40,971 nucleotides of DNA, taken from assembly GCA_002391195.1 (NCBI GenBank), contig DGRZ01000049.1, forward strand, positions 1 to 40,971. Reading direction: 5' to 3'. Positions 1-7,901 of this stretch are shown here, one piece after another. Each line of letters begins with the position of its first letter. Within the stretch, counting starts at the first letter, position 1. The DNA comes from Fibrobacter sp. UBA4375. Its GTDB lineage: Bacteria > Fibrobacterota > Fibrobacteria > Fibrobacterales > Fibrobacteraceae. The notes under the pieces were generated by a model. The model searched no databases and was not told where the DNA came from. It saw only the letters and a program-made list of their open reading frames with translations. The position numbers and the translations under genes were made by a program.

Positions 1-104
1 AGGTACTTCACGCGGAGGTTGTTGACGGCTTCTTGGTTCGTAAGGTCGGTTTGCGCAAGTTCTGCGTCAAACGCCTGCTTCACATTGTTAATAGCTTCAC
101 TCAT
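1..104 (-). CDS. pheS: Phenylalanyl-tRNA synthetase alpha subunit, N-terminal fragment
   Basis: This is the first 34 codons of a leftward gene cut by the window edge. The translation starts MSEAINNVKQAFDAEL and reaches LRVKYL. PheS proteins open with an alpha-helical coiled-coil arm followed by the conserved LRVKYLGKKG segment, and both are recognisable here. The enzyme charges tRNA-Phe as an alpha2-beta2 heterotetramer with PheT in the cytoplasm. The ATG at 102-104 is the only plausible start, since no upstream in-frame ATG is seen. Only about a tenth of the gene is present, so the catalytic domain cannot be checked. The call rests on the arm and the LRVKYL motif. Confidence 0.8.
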   Translation of the reverse strand, partial: MSEAINNVKQAFDAELAQTDLTNQEAVNNLRVKY

Positions 105-126
105 AGTGCGGGTAAAGATAGAAAAT

Positions 127-156
127 AGACGAGAGACGAGAGACGAGAGGCGAGAG
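127..156. repeat. Tandem 7-bp repeat, unit AGACGAG
   Basis: Three perfect units of AGACGAG (127-147) are followed by one variant, AGGCGAG (148-154). They lie directly upstream of the pheS start in its 5' leader. No coding function is seen. Arrays like this can change copy number by slippage. Confidence 0.9.
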
Positions 157-237
157 AAATTTTTATGGTTTTTGCGCGTAGCGCCATTTTTCTCTTTTAT
201 CTTTCGTCTGTAGGACCGAAGGTCCGTTCTTTCGTCT

Positions 238-260
238 AAAAAAAGGGGGAGGTCTCCCCC
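238..260 (-). terminator. Intrinsic terminator of the Nim-type gene
   Basis: On the minus strand a 6-7 bp GC-only stem (GGGGGA with TCCCCC, 245-260) is followed by seven T (complement of 238-244). It lies about 95 bp beyond the stop of the leftward gene at 354-911, so it probably ends that transcript. Confidence 0.75.
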
Positions 261-340
261 CCACCTAAAGGTGGCCATGTACACTAAGGCCTAAAGGCCA
301 AGTGTCCAAAGGTCGCCTTAGCCACGGCTCCGCCGTGTCT
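261..340. repeat. Cluster of small hairpins between pheS and the Nim-type gene
   Basis: Three short inverted repeats follow one another: CCACC-TAAA-GGTGG (261-274), GGCC-TAAA-GGCC within TAAGGCCTAAAGGCC (285-299), and CACGGC-TCC-GCCGTG (323-337). The middle one recurs with one change at 2234-2248. They lie in the 3' untranslated part of the leftward transcript, before its terminator. They could be REP-like host intergenic repeats. No gene is seen in 105-353. Confidence 0.6.
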
Positions 341-353
341 GCCGCTACCCCCT

Positions 354-911
354 CTACGGGCGCTCAGTCGCCGCGCCCGTAACGCCTGGCTTCGCTTTCC
401 CGGTAAAGTTCGTGCTTGTTATCTTGAATACGGTCACGGCGGCGGCCTGCGCGGGCGTGAATTCGAACTTGTGCGGTGCGGCGTGCATTTGCTGCGCGGA
501 ACTTGAACCGTGCGCGGCGCCTGCGGCCTGCCGTTCCATCAGGAGCGAGAGCCCGCGGCATTTCTCAGCGCTATCCTCAACGATTTCCGCCTTGCCCTGC
601 CCGACGACGCTTGCGTAAAAGCGCCCGCTCTTGCAATAAACGTCCTCGTGAATCTCGATGCGGTTCTCGACGCACATGCTAAACGCCACGTTCGGATTCT
701 TGCGGATGCAGTCAAGCTTCTTGCCGACATGCGCGCAATGGAAGTACAATTCCAGTACACCATCCATCAAACTATACCCGAACGACATCGGAATCACGTA
801 GGGCATGCCCGCATCCGCATCGTCCACCATCGCAATGTGGCAGGTCGTGCACTGCTCGATAATTTTTGCGATATTCTCGTCGCCTAAAACTTCTCTATCC
901 TTGCGCCGCAT
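354..911 (-). CDS. Pyridoxamine 5'-phosphate oxidase-fold flavoprotein (Nim-like)
   Basis: The 185-residue protein matches the small FMN-binding split-barrel family that includes nitroimidazole-resistance NimA proteins. It opens with MRRKDREVLGDENI, has the MPYVIPMSFGY strand pair near residues 36-46, an HCAHVGKKLDCIRKNPNVAF segment near 58-77, and ends with a VFKITSTNFTGKAKP strand typical of the family. Members bind FMN or haem and reduce small molecules or act in stress responses; the substrate cannot be read from sequence. The ATG at 909-911 follows an AGGGGA Shine-Dalgarno. The gene stands alone with its own terminator at 238-260. The family call is firm, but drug resistance is not implied. 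Confidence 0.85.
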   Translation of the reverse strand: MRRKDREVLGDENIAKIIEQCTTCHIAMVDDADAGMPYVIPMSFGYSLMDGVLELYFHCAHVGKKLDCIRKNPNVAFSMCVENRIEIHEDVYCKSGRFYASVVGQGKAEIVEDSAEKCRGLSLLMERQAAGAAHGSSSAQQMHAAPHKFEFTPAQAAAVTVFKITSTNFTGKAKPGVTGAATERP

Positions 912-950
912 TATTCCCCTAGCAAAAGCAGAGATTATGTTCCCTTGAAT

Positions 951-978
951 ATTGTATAATTAATATAACTTATTCAAA
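951..978 (-). promoter_or_regulatory. Possible promoter of the Nim-type gene
   Basis: On the minus strand TTTGAA (complement of 973-978) and TACAAT (complement of 951-956) are 16 bp apart and lie about 40 bp upstream of the start codon. The surrounding DNA is strongly AT-rich. The match is moderate. Confidence 0.35.
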
Positions 979-1301
979 CTACATTCTCTCTTTCTCTTTT
1001 ATAAAAGTTTGAAAATCTGAAGTTTTAGACCGCGTAAAGTACGCTTTATCCCCGTTTGGGGTGCTTTTAACTACACTCTTTTCCTTAAGGATGCCTTTCT
1101 CGGCTACACGATGTTTCCATCGCCTAAATAATTTTCATTTCTTTTGCCCTGTTGCTTTCTCAATGATGTTGCTGTTGGATTTAAAATGTAGTTGTCGTAG
1201 AATCATTTTCCTTTACAAAAAAAAGGCGTTTTTTGCCCTATCCGTTATAGGGAAGGGTAACAGATTTTTGATGAAGGAGCTTTTTTTCTAAATTGCCTTG
1301 T
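979..1301. other. AT-rich intergenic region with two adjacent hairpins
   Basis: No convincing gene lies here. Two hairpins sit side by side, TAAAG-TACG-CTTTA (1035-1048) and CCCC-GTTT-GGGG (1050-1061), followed by TGCTTTTAA, which resembles an intrinsic terminator read rightward. No upstream rightward gene needs one, so a small RNA ending near 1068 is possible but unproven. An AAGGAG at 1274-1279 serves the MscS gene. Confidence 0.4.
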
Positions 1302-2150
1302 ATGGAAAAAAGCACAGAATTCTTCAATAATTGGATGAATATGCTAATGCAGCATTCCTTGCTGCAAAGGCTGATTTTGGCCTTGTTGATTCTTGGACTC
1401 GCCAAGTTGCTTCTGTTTATTTTCAAGCGTATTATCGCCCATGCAGAGATTCGGGGCATGGATCCTGCGGCACGCCCCCTGGTCTATTCATTGGTGTCTT
1501 ACACGATTTACGTGGTGACCCTCTTGCTGGTGCTCCATATTGCAGGGGTCAATACGGCGGGTCTTGTGGCTATGGTGGGTGCGGCAAGCCTTGCTATCGG
1601 TCTTGCCTTGAAGGACACCCTTTCAAACATTGCGGCAGGGCTTTTGCTCATGTTCATTCGGCCCTTCAAGGCGGGCCATTACATCGAGTGCGGCTCCATC
1701 AAGGGGAAAATCAAGGGTATCGGACTGTTCAATACTACTCTTGAAACGGTGGACGGTCTGTATGTCTCTGCTCCCAACAGCTCCCTCTGGGGGCAGCCCA
1801 TCGTGAACTACAGCAAGAACGTGAGCCGCCGTCTGGAACTGAAAGTGGGTATCGGCTACGGAGACTCTACGGACAAGGCTCTTGGAATTATGCGGGAACT
1901 GGTGGAAAACGAACCTCTGTTCCTGAAAAATCCCGTACCGCAGTTCTTTGTGTCAGCCCTGGCGGACAGTTCTGTAGAGGTAGCTTTTCGGGCCTGGGTC
2001 AAGAATGCGGACTATTTCAACCTGCTTTGGAAATACACCGACGAAATTAAACGCCGCTTCGACGAAGAGGGAATAACCATTCCTTTCCCGCAGAGGACTT
2101 GCCATATTCAGGGAATTGACGGCGGAAATGTGACCAGCGTCGAAAAGTAG
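1302..2150 (+). CDS. MscS-family small-conductance mechanosensitive channel
   Basis: This 282-residue protein has the MscS core: two N-terminal hydrophobic helices (about residues 18-37 and 57-75) and the pore helix VAMVGAASLAIGLALKDTLS, with the alternating Gly/Ala of TM3. The beta domain follows (FKAGHYIECGSIKGKI, then VDGLYVSAPNS), and the protein ends with the mixed alpha/beta cap (LELKVGIGYGDSTDKAL). The channel sits in the inner membrane and opens on hypo-osmotic stress to release solutes. Start choice is uncertain. ATG at 1302 is 22 bases after the AAGGAG at 1274-1279, whereas TTG at 1293 is 13 bases after it and would add three residues. The gene is monocistronic and is the last clear host gene before the island. 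Confidence 0.92.
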   Translation: MEKSTEFFNNWMNMLMQHSLLQRLILALLILGLAKLLLFIFKRIIAHAEIRGMDPAARPLVYSLVSYTIYVVTLLLVLHIAGVNTAGLVAMVGAASLAIGLALKDTLSNIAAGLLLMFIRPFKAGHYIECGSIKGKIKGIGLFNTTLETVDGLYVSAPNSSLWGQPIVNYSKNVSRRLELKVGIGYGDSTDKALGIMRELVENEPLFLKNPVPQFFVSALADSSVEVAFRAWVKNADYFNLLWKYTDEIKRRFDEEGITIPFPQRTCHIQGIDGGNVTSVEK

Positions 2151-2324
2151 TGGAAATTTTTATATATTTGTCCCGCTATTGCCTGGATAGAACTATCCCC
2201 AGACCTCTATCTAGGCGCCGAAATAGCCTATCGTAAGGCCTAGAGGCCGACAGCATTCCGACACAAATCCTCGCGTAACCCGACACAGCTTCGCATCGTA
2301 AACCGACCCTTAAGGAGGTCTTCG
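2151..2324. other. Left junction region of the island, candidate attachment site
   Basis: There is no gene here. TTGCCTGGATAG at 2179-2190 is identical to 25052-25063, which spans the 5' end of the rightward tRNA-Arg gene at the far side of the island. The next bases (AAC) also match the tRNA after an internal CTGGATAG repeat. TAAGGCCTAGAGGCC at 2234-2248 resembles the host hairpin at 285-299, which suggests the first part of this spacer is still chromosomal. An AAGGAGG at 2311-2317 is the ribosome site of the integrase. The attachment-site reading is a hypothesis. Confidence 0.35.
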
Positions 2325-3413
2325 ATGACGGAAAAAACGAATGGTCAGCCAATCATTGAATTGGCTGAAAGTAAAACGCGATACACGATCAGGCAGCTTC
2401 ACAAGAGCGTTGGGAATATGACTTGGTATGGATGTATCTATACCCCAGGCCAAAAGACAAAGCATATCTCGCTTGGTACCGATTCCAAGGAACTGGCGAA
2501 AAAATGGCTCACGAAGGTTCAGTTCGCCGAGCTGATGCCGCCGTCCTGGCGTAAGGAGTTCAACGATTACCCCATGAAGCGAGCCGCCGAGGAATACTTC
2601 CAGTATGTGGAGGCAGTCCATCCGGGCGTAACCTACCGTACCTATAAATCTCGGATTACGCCTTGTGTGAAGTTCATGGCCGATAACGGTGTGGTTAATC
2701 TCAGGCAGATAACCAAGGGGCTAATCCTTAAGCTGATATCGTCCTTTCCTGAACACAGGCGCATGACCATACATGAGCGGTTCCGTAGCTTTAGGCTATG
2801 GCTGCACTGGTGCGCGCAGCATTACGACCTGGGCGCCTTCGATCCATGCGAGAACGTGGTTATCAGGGTTCCTTACGACAAGGAAAATGAGGAGTCCTGG
2901 AACGAAGAGGAAATCCAGCGCATTGTGGATGCGGCGCCAGATGCCCGTTACCGGTTCTTTATAGGATTGATGTCCTTTGCCGGTTTACGTCTCAGCGAGG
3001 CTCTGCATCTGCGGACCGAGGATATCCACCAGGATACGCGCGAAATATCGCTTGTCGGCAAGGGAAACAAGTATGCGGTGGTTCCCATCAGTGACAAACT
3101 GTGGGCGCTCTACACTGCGGTGATGGAGGAATATAAGCCAGATGGACGGTTCTTTCCACCAGATAGGTTTGAACAGCATACTTCCGGCCTTGTGTCCATG
3201 TTCAAGTTTGTCCTTGGGCGTGCTGGATTATCGATTCCTAGGAAATCGATACACCACAGACTTCGGCACAGTTACTGCACCAATTTGATTCGGGCTGGGG
3301 TCGATTTGAAAACGGTGACCCGCTTGATGAGGCATTCTGACGTGCGCATCAGCCTGAACGTCTATACTCACATATCCGATGAGTCGATGCGTGAGGGAGT
3401 TAACCGCATATAG
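2325..3413 (+). CDS. Tyrosine integrase, probable integrase of the island
   Basis: The 362-residue protein has an N-terminal arm/core-binding region (about 1-170) and a C-terminal catalytic domain. The catalytic residues are visible: Arg in SFAGLRLSEALHL, Lys in the VGKGNKYAVVPI hairpin, HHRLRHSYC (H-x-x-R), HSDVRISLNVYTH with the second His, and the nucleophile Tyr. An ideal AAGGAGG lies 7 bases before the ATG. It is the first gene of the accessory region and faces inward, as integrases at the edge of integrated elements often do. It cuts and joins DNA through a 3'-phosphotyrosine intermediate. Its stop codon overlaps the convergent recombinase by 14 bp. Confidence 0.9.
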   Translation: MTEKTNGQPIIELAESKTRYTIRQLHKSVGNMTWYGCIYTPGQKTKHISLGTDSKELAKKWLTKVQFAELMPPSWRKEFNDYPMKRAAEEYFQYVEAVHPGVTYRTYKSRITPCVKFMADNGVVNLRQITKGLILKLISSFPEHRRMTIHERFRSFRLWLHWCAQHYDLGAFDPCENVVIRVPYDKENEESWNEEEIQRIVDAAPDARYRFFIGLMSFAGLRLSEALHLRTEDIHQDTREISLVGKGNKYAVVPISDKLWALYTAVMEEYKPDGRFFPPDRFEQHTSGLVSMFKFVLGRAGLSIPRKSIHHRLRHSYCTNLIRAGVDLKTVTRLMRHSDVRISLNVYTHISDESMREGVNRI

Positions 3414-4695
3414 GCGCGGCTATTTGCGGCTGGAAAATGTCAATGACATTCTCCGGCCGCATTGCCATTTGTCGGACTCTTTCTATCCCTACAACTGTGT
3501 TTGGCGCCATGCAGATTTGATAGAATGTATCCCAGAAGTAGTTTACATCGCTATAATCGTCATTGTTGATGTAGCTACGCTGGGTAATTCGCGTGCAGAC
3601 TGAGTGTCCAAGCTGCCTGTCGCCCAGTCCGTGCTGGTATCTTTCTATGAGATCACAGCCGCTGCGACGCAGACAGTTCGATGCAGCATCTTTGCTCTCT
3701 ATACCAGTAATTCCTTTGAGTAAGGACCTGTATGTAGTAAGATCACGGTTTCTGTTGAAATTCTTGAAGATATAATCGCCATTTAGAACACCAGTACGGC
3801 GCTTTTTTCTGACATTCTCAAGAAAGTTTTGCATCAGTTTGGGGTATTGTGCCATGCGAGATGTTCCTCCCTTGGCTACCAAGACATGCATTGCTCCCTT
3901 TTCAGCATCCAAATCACACCATCGTAGATTGACAAATTCATTATACCTTAGCCCGCAAACGAGGGGGAAAAGGAACATCGCCTTAGTGCGTTCGTCAGGA
4001 TAACTGTATCGGAAAATGGCCTGGATTTGCTCAGGATTAAGGAATGTCTTGGGACGGCTTCTTTTGAAGCCGAAAGTAGACCTCCATCCCTCTATCGCTT
4101 TCTTGAAACTCTGGTCTAAAAGGGATTGTTTATTTTCCTCATAACCAGAACCACTAGGGTCAGGCCTTCCATTGTACCACTTAAGCATTGTTAGCGTTGA
4201 AGCCATGATGCTACGAGCAGTGTCCCCGATTGCAACGGTTGTGTGGAGCTCATCAATGTAGGCTCTTATTATTTCCGCACGATACAGTTCTTTAATACTG
4301 GTTATGTTGTGCCGTTTGCTGAAGGGGAGAAGGTGAGCGTTTAACCGTGCTTTGATTGTCTTGATCGTGTTTTCTGTAGATTTAACCAGTTCCGTGTGCT
4401 TGCCTTGACGACATGTTTCGGCATAGCTCTCTTTGTCAGCGATGTATGCTTCTATGACGGATGCTGGGGAATCATCGTTCAGTTTTACTGCTAATGTGTT
4501 TACGATGCGGTGGGCGATTCTTTCATCTCTGAGGCCAAGTGATATTTCGCCGCACTTTTTGCGATTATCAGTAAATGCGCGGAGTCTGTAGATGCCGTGA
4601 TCTTGCACCGCATATAACTTGGTGGCGCCCTTCGCCTGAGCCATAGTCCACCATTCCTGAATCTTTTCTGTGCTGGGACATGCTGTTTGTGCCAT
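3400..4695 (-). CDS. Divergent tyrosine recombinase/integrase
   Basis: The 431-residue protein starts MAQTACPSTEKIQEWW; ATG at 4693-4695 follows AAGGAC, and an in-frame upstream ATG at 4750 lacks a good ribosome site. The C-terminal half carries a tyrosine recombinase domain: LVCGLRYNEFVNLRW (box I Arg), a Lys hairpin (VAKGGTSRMAQYP), CLRRSGCD (the usual H-x-x-R with Asn in place of the first His), LGDRQLGHSV and TQRSYIN with the Tyr. It converges tail-to-tail on the integrase at 2325 and overlaps it by 14 bp. It may be a second integrase of a composite element or a directionality or resolution enzyme. The missing His makes full activity uncertain. Confidence 0.75.
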   Translation of the reverse strand: MAQTACPSTEKIQEWWTMAQAKGATKLYAVQDHGIYRLRAFTDNRKKCGEISLGLRDERIAHRIVNTLAVKLNDDSPASVIEAYIADKESYAETCRQGKHTELVKSTENTIKTIKARLNAHLLPFSKRHNITSIKELYRAEIIRAYIDELHTTVAIGDTARSIMASTLTMLKWYNGRPDPSGSGYEENKQSLLDQSFKKAIEGWRSTFGFKRSRPKTFLNPEQIQAIFRYSYPDERTKAMFLFPLVCGLRYNEFVNLRWCDLDAEKGAMHVLVAKGGTSRMAQYPKLMQNFLENVRKKRRTGVLNGDYIFKNFNRNRDLTTYRSLLKGITGIESKDAASNCLRRSGCDLIERYQHGLGDRQLGHSVCTRITQRSYINNDDYSDVNYFWDTFYQICMAPNTVVGIERVRQMAMRPENVIDIFQPQIAAPICG

Positions 4696-4902
4696 ATTTA
4701 TGTCCTTTTTTAATGCTAGTTGAAATTTAGTAGGGAATAATTTGAAATGCAAATCAGAGGGTAGATGCCTATAAAGGGGACTTCTAAACGCTGTGGGTGA
4801 TATGAAAAATAGGGGGGAGACTTTCTGGAGCGCTATATTGACTACTACTTTCGTAGGAGATATTTATTCCCTCAGAATGTTGAGCCCCTAAAATTGTCAG
4901 GA

Positions 4903-6597
4903 TTAAAATGGGATATCGTCAGGAATATCATGATCACAGTCATCGTCTGTTGGGACGGGGAAATGGTCGTGATCCGTGTATTGCTGGCTATGGAAGTATT
5001 CCCACATGGCAGCGATGGCTAGGTCTGTAACCTCAAGAATAGAGTTGTATTCTTGCTTGCTACCAGAATACAGCCTGTACATGCTGAGGTAGGGAATGTG
5101 CTTTCCTTTACAGAAGCATTTTTCGGCCTCGTTTGCCCAGGTATAATAGTAAACGCCGTCAGTATAAGCGATGGTATCTAGGATGTAATCATATTGATGG
5201 GATTGACGCCCGTCCTGCTGATAGACAGCCTTTAGACCAAGTTGTTGTAGGTATCCCATGAACGCAGAGTAGGATACATGGACTTTGTCTAGCAGGTTTT
5301 GAAGGTCCTGACGGCTTTGGAATATCACGTAGCCCTCATCGGGAGAGACAGAGACCAAATTGTCGAGAATGAACATGGTGGTTGCCATGCCGTAACCACG
5401 TCTCTTGTAGAGCTCGGTAGCATGGCTGGGCTGGTATTTTTCCTCGATTGAGGCGTAGTCTAGGCCGTCATTGGAATGTAATTCGATTACCATACCGGAG
5501 ACCATCGATTTACCGGTCTTTTCCCACCAAGAGTCGAAATCTGCGAAATTTCGCTTGCAGAGCGTGTAGAAAGTATGGATTAAGTCCTTTTCGGTATATT
5601 CTAGTCCCAGTAACTTGCAACGGAAGTACTGGGGGATAAGCCGAAAGATCCAAGATCTGGCCACGTTGAACCTCTTGCCCTTTCTGATGGACTGTTTCTT
5701 CATCCGCGGTTCAAAGATGTCAAAGCGCTTGCCTTCAAGGAAAATCATTGGATTTATGTAGCTGCCGTCAGGATGGCGCCCCGCGGAAAGCCGATTCTCG
5801 AAAATCATGTTTGCCAACATGGCCGAATTATAGGGAATAAGTCGCCTAGTCTCTTCTTTTTCTTTAGATTTCTCTTTAGATGACGCCTTTCCCGTCTCTG
5901 GGGCATTGGGATCTACCTTTTCGATTCGAAAGCCATTCTTCTTTCGGATCTGGAAGCATCTGTAGAGTGTTCCCGGAAGAGTTTCTTCATTCATGTGCTC
6001 AAGTTGATTCTGCGGAACCCCGTAGCACCACTGAAGAAAAGAGAACTGGTGCTTATCGACCATAATCCTATCGAAACGTCCTATATGTTCTGCTAGCCGT
6101 TTAAGGACTATTTCAGACTGCACTTTGAACTCTTGGGTAGTGACAATGGGCGCCGTCAGAAACACGAATAAATGGTACCGGTACGGACGTCCAGAGCCGC
6201 CCGGAGTCCATCTGATACGGTCATTGCAGAAGGAATCGAGCTCTTCGGGCGAGATGTTCTCGTTACCGTCATTATCAAGGTCTATGACAAGAAAACGGGT
6301 CCCTAGTGGGGTAGAACCGATTCTCTTTAGGCTATGGCCTTGCTTGGTCGCTTCAATGAGTTCGTTAAAAGAGAATTCCTTGACGCCGACGGCGAATTTA
6401 TTGGTGTAGGCGCTGCGGCGGACAACCGTCAATGTGGAAAGATCGTTGGGGGCTTCCTTAACGGGCTTGCCATTTTCATCCTCCTTTGGGGACTTGTGGG
6501 TGGTCCGCCAAGTGGTGTACTGCCAGGGTTCCCTGTACATTGTTAGTTCATCATCCGCATCAAGCTTTTGGGTGATTTCAGGACTTGTCTTGTTCAT
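4903..6597 (-). CDS. Primase-like replication protein with SSB-type acidic C-terminus
   Basis: The 564-residue protein resembles archaeo-eukaryotic primase (AEP)-type replication proteins of plasmids and integrated elements. A hydrophobic strand ends in a D-x-D pair (FLVIDLDND, D106 and D108). It is followed about 30 residues later by a glycine-rich GGSGRPYRYHLFVF with His142, and then an FDRIMVDK acidic strand near 175. This order fits AEP motifs I-III. A charged linker lies near 235-250, and the remainder (about 250-540) has no fold I recognise. The protein ends DIPDDIPF, which matches the acidic tip of bacterial SSB. It is read from ATG at 6595-6597 with a leader containing nested inverted repeats. 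Likely role: initiating replication of the element. The AEP assignment is from motifs only. Confidence 0.55.
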   Translation of the reverse strand: MNKTSPEITQKLDADDELTMYREPWQYTTWRTTHKSPKEDENGKPVKEAPNDLSTLTVVRRSAYTNKFAVGVKEFSFNELIEATKQGHSLKRIGSTPLGTRFLVIDLDNDGNENISPEELDSFCNDRIRWTPGGSGRPYRYHLFVFLTAPIVTTQEFKVQSEIVLKRLAEHIGRFDRIMVDKHQFSFLQWCYGVPQNQLEHMNEETLPGTLYRCFQIRKKNGFRIEKVDPNAPETGKASSKEKSKEKEETRRLIPYNSAMLANMIFENRLSAGRHPDGSYINPMIFLEGKRFDIFEPRMKKQSIRKGKRFNVARSWIFRLIPQYFRCKLLGLEYTEKDLIHTFYTLCKRNFADFDSWWEKTGKSMVSGMVIELHSNDGLDYASIEEKYQPSHATELYKRRGYGMATTMFILDNLVSVSPDEGYVIFQSRQDLQNLLDKVHVSYSAFMGYLQQLGLKAVYQQDGRQSHQYDYILDTIAYTDGVYYYTWANEAEKCFCKGKHIPYLSMYRLYSGSKQEYNSILEVTDLAIAAMWEYFHSQQYTDHDHFPVPTDDDCDHDIPDDIPF

Positions 6598-6626
6598 ATT
6601 ATACCTCTGTGTGATTAGTTAAGGAC

Positions 6627-6675
6627 AAAAGTCTGACTGTCGCGAATCGGTCACGATTCGTTCCAGGAGACTTTT
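6627..6675. repeat. Nested inverted repeats upstream of the replication protein gene
   Basis: Outer arms AAAAGTCT (6627-6634) and AGACTTTT (6668-6675) enclose inner arms CGAATCG (6643-6649) and CGATTCG (6654-6660) with a GTCA centre. Both pairs are perfect. The structure sits 30 bp before the replication gene start and after the stop of the gene at 6742-7767. It could be an operator, an attenuator/terminator between the two leftward genes, or part of a replication origin. Confidence 0.6.
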
Positions 6676-6741
6676 GTGTTGGAGTTGGTAAAAAGATGCA
6701 GGGGGCAGCTGATTATATTAAAGACCCTGCAGCTAAATGGA

Positions 6742-7767
6742 TTACGGGAGAATCTTGGTTGTTATAGAACCATAAAATGCCTGAAAGATTTCAACAGTAT
6801 CGTCATCTTTGGGACGTATAGACGATTTTTCCGAAGGGAAAACTACATTGAAGGCGTTCTTGTAATCGGCGCCTTTCATTCGGATCCTCTTGTATGAAGT
6901 GTCTGAGGTGTAAGAGAGAAGCATGTCTGATACATCATAGTCGTTTATTTGGGCTTTGGTCATGCCCTGATATACAGACTTACGAATTACTTCGTTAACA
7001 AATTTGTTCATCTGAATAAAAGGGAGGAACCTAGTATAAAATTCGGCCGGATTGAAATCCTCGAATTTGATGAAGCTGTGCTTGTCATCTTCCTTTTCCA
7101 CCGTAAGAATTTGACGGTCAACCAGAAATTTCTTGTTCTGATAAGGTTCGGGATGAGAATCGGGATAGCGAATAAGAATCCTGACATCATAGCCGGGTTT
7201 CGGGATAGATACAAAAAGATGCTCGGCTTCACCGTCGCAGCCTATTTGAGACGCATATTTATTGAATGATGCGGACAGTACCGCCTCATAGTAGCTTGGC
7301 CCCTTGTACCAAATTCCCATATTTTGGTAATCAATAGAACTGAAAGGAATACCCATAAAGGAGTCCTCATTACGATTCATGGCTGATTCAATCAGCTGAA
7401 TCAATTGCAGATGGAGAATGCGAGTCATGAAAAGCTCAATGTTGTATTTTAGACATTCAGCACTAAGATCTTTGACATAAGGAATGCGCCCGAATGTCAT
7501 AAAATAAGACGAAGGGTCGATTGACTTGTAGGCTAATGCACTATACCAACCCTGTAGGGAATCTTGGTCAACTGCACAGGCGACAATCGTCTGCAGGATT
7601 TCAGACTCCGTTAGATTAAGGAGCTTTCCCGCATACTTCAGAAAAGCCATAAATCTCTGGGAGAGGACGATTTCGAAGAATCCATCGTCGTGACGCTGGA
7701 CGGAGTCTACCTGCCAGGGGGCAAGAGTGTAGTCGTTTTTGATTTCGTTTGTGTTTGCTGTTTTCAT
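6742..7767 (-). CDS. Unrecognised protein, cotranscribed upstream of the replication gene
   Basis: I do not recognise this 341-residue protein. ATG at 7765-7767 has a good AAGGAG eight bases upstream. A longer in-frame reading would run through a hairpin-rich leader and is unlikely. The sequence is soluble in character and rich in Tyr, Phe, Lys and Asp. It has an early helical part with LNLTESEILQTIVACAVDQ and a central strand-rich section (HLFVSIPKPGYDVRILIRYP). No membrane segment, signal peptide or catalytic signature stands out. It lies in line with the replication protein gene, separated by 144 bp with an inverted repeat, and divergent from the gene at 7986. A role in replication or copy control is possible from position only. 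Confidence 0.6.
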   Translation of the reverse strand: MKTANTNEIKNDYTLAPWQVDSVQRHDDGFFEIVLSQRFMAFLKYAGKLLNLTESEILQTIVACAVDQDSLQGWYSALAYKSIDPSSYFMTFGRIPYVKDLSAECLKYNIELFMTRILHLQLIQLIESAMNRNEDSFMGIPFSSIDYQNMGIWYKGPSYYEAVLSASFNKYASQIGCDGEAEHLFVSIPKPGYDVRILIRYPDSHPEPYQNKKFLVDRQILTVEKEDDKHSFIKFEDFNPAEFYTRFLPFIQMNKFVNEVIRKSVYQGMTKAQINDYDVSDMLLSYTSDTSYKRIRMKGADYKNAFNVVFPSEKSSIRPKDDDTVEIFQAFYGSITTKILP

Positions 7768-7792
7768 TTTGTTTTCTCCTTTTAGAGTTTTT

Positions 7793-7836
7793 ATCGGACT
7801 TCGGGACCTCCCGTAGGTGGGCGGCCCCTGTCCGAT
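7793..7836 (-). promoter_or_regulatory. Structured 5' leader of the unknown gene at 6742-7767
   Basis: Perfect arms ATCGGAC (7793-7799) and GTCCGAT (7830-7836) enclose a GC-rich interior. The interior can itself form CGGGA-CC-TCCCG (7802-7813). The structure ends about 25 bp before the start codon, just upstream of the AAGGAG. It is a candidate cis-acting RNA hairpin, but no known riboswitch is recognised. Confidence 0.45.
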
Positions 7837-7901
7837 ACTCATAAAGTAAAAATGAAAATGCGATTTTCCTATTGGGTACTGGTAATACGTAGTAAGTGGC
7901 A

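Noticed and set aside
1061..1291. 76-codon rightward frame upstream of the MscS gene
   Set aside because: The composition is that of translated AT-rich spacer, there is no ribosome site, and it would run into the MscS leader.
2308..2320. Partial match of CCCTTAAGGAGGTC to the anticodon arm of the tRNA-Arg genes, as a possible attachment core
   Set aside because: The match is explained by the Shine-Dalgarno of the integrase, needs a one-base gap, and does not extend on either side.
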